Source: an uncultured Ruminococcus sp.
GTDB lineage: Bacteria; Bacillota; Clostridia; Oscillospirales; Ruminococcaceae
DNA length: 8,657 nucleotides
Direction: 5' to 3'
Assembly (NCBI GenBank): GCA_947174965.1
Contig: CAMWKY010000071.1
Span: forward strand, 1 to 8,657
Of the stretch, positions 7,209-8,657 are shown piece after piece. The notes below the pieces were generated by a model that saw only the letters and a list, made by a program, of their open reading frames with translations, was not told the DNA's origin and searched no databases. Each line of letters opens with the position of its first letter. Position 1 is the first letter of the stretch. Position numbers and translations under genes: made by a program.

Positions 7209-7876
7209 TCTGCTTTTAATTGGTAACCAACTCCTCTGACAGTGTGTATCATCTTTTTGTCATATCCGTCATCTATCTTTTTACGCAAATAACGTATATA
7301 TACATCTATAACATTTGAACTGTTTTCACTGTCAAAATGCCACAGATTATTTTCAATTTGTTCTCTTGTTAAAACTAATCCTTTATTCCTTACAAGATAA
7401 AGCAACAGCTGAAATTCCTTTGCGGAAAGTGAGATTGATTTATCTTTGCGGAAAACGGTATAATCATTACAGTTGATAACAAGCTCACCACAACGGTAAA
7501 TATTTTCACGGTTTTCAACCTTTTTTCTCAACATTACACGAATACGAGCCAAAAGCTCATCAAAGTCAAATGGCTTTGAAATATAGTCATCTGCTCCTGA
7601 ATCCAGTCCATGTATAATGTCTTTTTTTGAATCTCTCGCAGTAAGAAACAATATAGGGGTCTGGATTCCCTTGCTTCTGATTCTTTCAAGAACATCAAAA
7701 CCGTCAAGTTTCGGAAGCATAATATCAAGTATTGCACCATCATATTCTCCCAGAGATAAATACTCATACGCCTCTTGCCCATCAAAGCAAGAGTCAACAA
7801 CATATCCGTTTATAATCAATGCTTTTGTTATTATTTCATTTAAGTCTTTTTCGTCCTCAACTACAAGCAGTCTCAT
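7205..7876 (-). CDS. OmpR/PhoB-family response regulator
   Basis: The protein has 223 residues. The start at 7876 is fixed by AAGGAGGT seven bases upstream, and receiver domains of this family begin exactly with 'MRLLVVEDE'. The longer frame reaching 7960 would run back through the -10 box of the promoter. The receiver domain spans about 1-118, with the acidic pocket E7-D8, the phosphoacceptor D51 (LDIMLP), T79 and K101 (SKPFDF). The DNA-binding winged helix spans about 125-221 and ends in the classic VRGVGYQL motif. Together with the kinase it forms a standard two-component pair acting on transcription in the cytoplasm. Its closest apparent target is the divergent-free promoter region at 5758-5818, directly after its own operon; this is inference from location and repeated sequence there. 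Nothing in the protein appears damaged. Confidence 0.96.
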   Translation of the reverse strand: MRLLVVEDEKDLNEIITKALIINGYVVDSCFDGQEAYEYLSLGEYDGAILDIMLPKLDGFDVLERIRSKGIQTPILFLTARDSKKDIIHGLDSGADDYISKPFDFDELLARIRVMLRKKVENRENIYRCGELVINCNDYTVFRKDKSISLSAKEFQLLLYLVRNKGLVLTREQIENNLWHFDSENSSNVIDVYIRYLRKKIDDGYDKKMIHTVRGVGYQLKAE

Positions 7877-7883
7877 AATTGTA

Positions 7884-7891
7884 ACCTCCTT
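7884..7891 (-). promoter_or_regulatory. Strong ribosome binding site of the response regulator
   Basis: AAGGAGGT, close to a full anti-16S match, lies seven bases before ATG AGA CTG. It decides the start at 7876 over upstream in-frame ATGs, which have no comparable site. Confidence 0.88.
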
Positions 7892-7939
7892 ATCATAGCT
7901 CATGTATTTCAATGCTGCTTGGCATAGGCATCTATATAT

Positions 7940-7968
7940 AGTATAATTTAACTGCTGCAAAAAGTCAA
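7940..7968 (-). promoter_or_regulatory. Sigma-A-type promoter of the regulator-kinase operon
   Basis: TTGACT (7963-7968) and TATACT (7940-7945) are separated by exactly 17 bases, each matching consensus at five of six positions. Transcription would start near 7933, about 57 bases before the regulator's ATG. The -35 box lies inside the downstream copy of a 15-nt direct repeat; the other copy reads TTAACT at that point. Confidence 0.82.
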
Positions 7969-8157
7969 GAGGTAAGCATATTTATAGATAAAAAGAAATT
8001 TCCTGTAAAATGAAAAACTGTCACGATGTATCTTTCGGTGTTTATGTTCTTCTGAAAGTTCATCATATTTATCGCTGTCGAAATTTCTTCTGACAACAAT
8101 TTCTGTTATAGCAATATAGCTCAATGTTTCAACTGCAAAATCCTGGTTTTCAAAAAG
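7948..8157 (-). pseudogene. Orphan coding remnant, unrecognised
   Basis: A 69-codon open stretch follows an in-frame TAA (8158-8160) and ends at TAA (7948-7950), with no ATG start or ribosome site. Its composition looks protein-coding: an acidic/basic helical run 'VETLSYIAITEIVVRRNF' followed by 'SDKYDELSEEHKHRKIHRDSFSFYRKF', well above what random AT-rich DNA gives. The last residues (KYAYLLTFCSS) read through the regulator's promoter and are probably not part of the original gene. The beginning overlaps the 3' end of mobC in another frame. I do not recognise the family. Position suggests the tail of an element gene left over from a deletion or insertion. It could also be a frameshifted extension of an upstream gene, but MobC already has a usual length. 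Confidence 0.45.
7958..7972. repeat. 15-nt direct repeat, copy A
   Basis: CAAAAAGTCAAGAGG matches copy B (8151-8165) at 14 of 15 positions in the same orientation, 193 bases apart. This copy contains the -35 box of the regulator promoter. Confidence 0.55.
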
Positions 8158-8465
8158 TTAAGAGGCTGCCAGAGCAGATTTAATCTGAATTGAATATCCT
8201 CAATATCCTTGTCATAGATATTGCCTGTGCGGTTTACTCGAAGTGCAATTTGATTGATGCTGTTAGCAATGTTTCCAACAAGTTTATAGATTTCGTGAAT
8301 CTCGTTTTCGTTCATTTGAACGATATAACCCTCGAATATCATAGCACGGACAAATCCGCTGAGCGTATCCATTCCACTGTTCTGAAGCTTCTTTTTGATA
8401 GCGTTCAATTCTTCCTCGCTGACACGGATTTTCAGGTACTTGTTTCTCTTATTCTTTTCTTCCAT
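8121..8465 (-). CDS. mobC: MobC-type relaxosome accessory protein
   Basis: The protein has 114 residues, within the usual size of plasmid and ICE mobilisation proteins of the MobC family. The N-terminal part, 'KYLKIRVSEEELNAIKKKL' through 'SGFVRAMIFEG' (about 9-47), is a ribbon-helix-helix DNA-binding fold. The second half, 'EIHEIYKLVGNIANSINQIALRVN' and 'IEDIQFRLNLLW' (about 57-97), is the helical family signature. Such proteins bind the transfer origin and help the relaxase nick it. The gene starts about 60 bases from a candidate oriT. AAAGGA at about 8475-8481 provides a ribosome site. The relaxase gene that normally follows is not in the window: instead there is a remnant and then the two-component operon. 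The last 15 or so residues (QPLNFLKTRILQLKH) share DNA with the remnant in another frame and may not be original. Confidence 0.88.
   Translation of the reverse strand: MEEKNKRNKYLKIRVSEEELNAIKKKLQNSGMDTLSGFVRAMIFEGYIVQMNENEIHEIYKLVGNIANSINQIALRVNRTGNIYDKDIEDIQFRLNLLWQPLNFLKTRILQLKH
8151..8165. repeat. 15-nt direct repeat, copy B
   Basis: CAAAAAGTTAAGAGG lies inside the 3' end of mobC, same orientation as copy A (7958-7972), with one T/C difference. Together they bracket most of the orphan remnant. Confidence 0.55.
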
Positions 8466-8523
8466 TTTTCTTTTTCCTTTCTTTCATCAATTAAAAAAAT
8501 CGGGGTTCAAGGGGTGTCCACTT

Positions 8524-8580
8524 GCAAGCATTGTATTGTGTGGGTTTTCAGTTTCTGTACCCACACAATACCGTGCTTGC
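8524..8580. other. oriT: Candidate origin of transfer (oriT) inverted repeat
   Basis: Two 22-nt arms (8524-8545 and 8559-8580) match at 20 of 22 positions around a 13-nt loop. The core is a perfect GTATTGTGTGGGT / ACCCACACAATAC. Long inverted repeats next to the nick site are the rule for MobP/MobC-type transfer origins, and mobC starts immediately beside it, transcribed away from it. I cannot place the nick; the flank after the right arm (TGCTTGCTGAG) is the likeliest side. Confidence 0.65.
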
Positions 8581-8590
8581 TGAGTGAGTT

Positions 8591-8620
8591 TTCGCCCTTG
8601 CGGGCGAATTTTCTTTTTTT
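8591..8620 (+). terminator. Hairpin with a plus-strand T-run, terminator or part of oriT
   Basis: TTCGCCC (8591-8597) and GGGCGAA (8602-8608) form a GC-rich stem with a four-base loop, followed by TTTTCTTTTTTT. It has the form of an intrinsic terminator for plus-strand transcription, yet no plus-strand gene is visible upstream. It may block read-through into the oriT zone or be a structural part of it. Confidence 0.55.
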
Positions 8621-8639
8621 GAGATTCCATTCTCAAAAA
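8616..8639. other. Short A/T-rich hairpin flanking the oriT zone
   Basis: TTTTTGAGA (8616-8624) and TCTCAAAAA (8631-8639) are a perfect 9-bp inverted repeat with a six-base loop. It could be a weak bidirectional terminator or a protein-binding site in the transfer origin. Confidence 0.4.
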
Positions 8640-8657
8640 TTTTTCATTTCTGCAAGT

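Noticed and set aside
7877..7960. Longer N-terminus for the response regulator
   Set aside because: It would include the -10 box and a near-perfect Shine-Dalgarno; receiver domains start at MRLLVVEDE.
900..8200. Transposon or insertion sequence carrying the cargo
   Set aside because: No transposase, integrase or matching terminal inverted repeats are visible; only a 15-nt direct repeat near one boundary.
1..8657. CRISPR arrays, tRNA or rRNA genes
   Set aside because: No regularly spaced repeats, cloverleaf or rRNA-like sequence seen on either strand.

Overview
The window looks like low-GC Clostridia DNA, most likely Ruminococcus or a close Oscillospiraceae relative. The reasons are an AT-rich composition, strong AGGAGG-type ribosome binding sites, a type I dockerin on a secreted protein, and conjugation genes of the kind carried by integrative elements of gut Clostridia. 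Every gene recognised here lies on the minus strand, so the functional order runs from right to left.

Right edge (8121-8657): a candidate transfer origin, with a 22-nt inverted repeat and two further hairpins, sits just upstream of a mobC-type relaxosome gene. The mobC 3' end overlaps an orphan coding remnant (7948-8157) in another frame. A 15-nt imperfect direct repeat brackets most of that remnant.

Centre (1129-7968): a four-gene block that appears to be cargo. A near-consensus promoter drives an OmpR-family response regulator, joined by a 4-base ATGA overlap to a membrane sensor kinase. After a strong terminator, a second unit starts from a promoter with a good -10 but a poor -35 box, where repeated CAGATT/AATCTG elements lie. 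This unit encodes two secreted, related proteins. The first (653 aa) has an N-terminal domain resembling the UGSC (seleno)protein family, with cysteine in place of selenocysteine (CGIC), followed by a conserved VVPPT / NAIMAGC domain. The second (861 aa) keeps only the VVPPT / NAIMAGC domain and adds a beta-rich region and a C-terminal dockerin. Two tandem terminator hairpins close the unit.

Left edge (1-896): the C-terminal part of a large SNF2/DEAD-type helicase of the conjugative-element kind. Its motifs V and VI are intact, but its upstream part is missing at the cargo boundary.

Overall reading: a two-component system and two cell-surface or secreted proteins of unknown chemistry inserted into, or replacing part of, a conjugative element. 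I infer that the kinase senses an extracellular cue and the regulator switches on the secreted pair. One protein carries a redox-type cysteine motif, and the other can dock onto a cohesin-bearing surface complex. The substrate cannot be read from the sequence.
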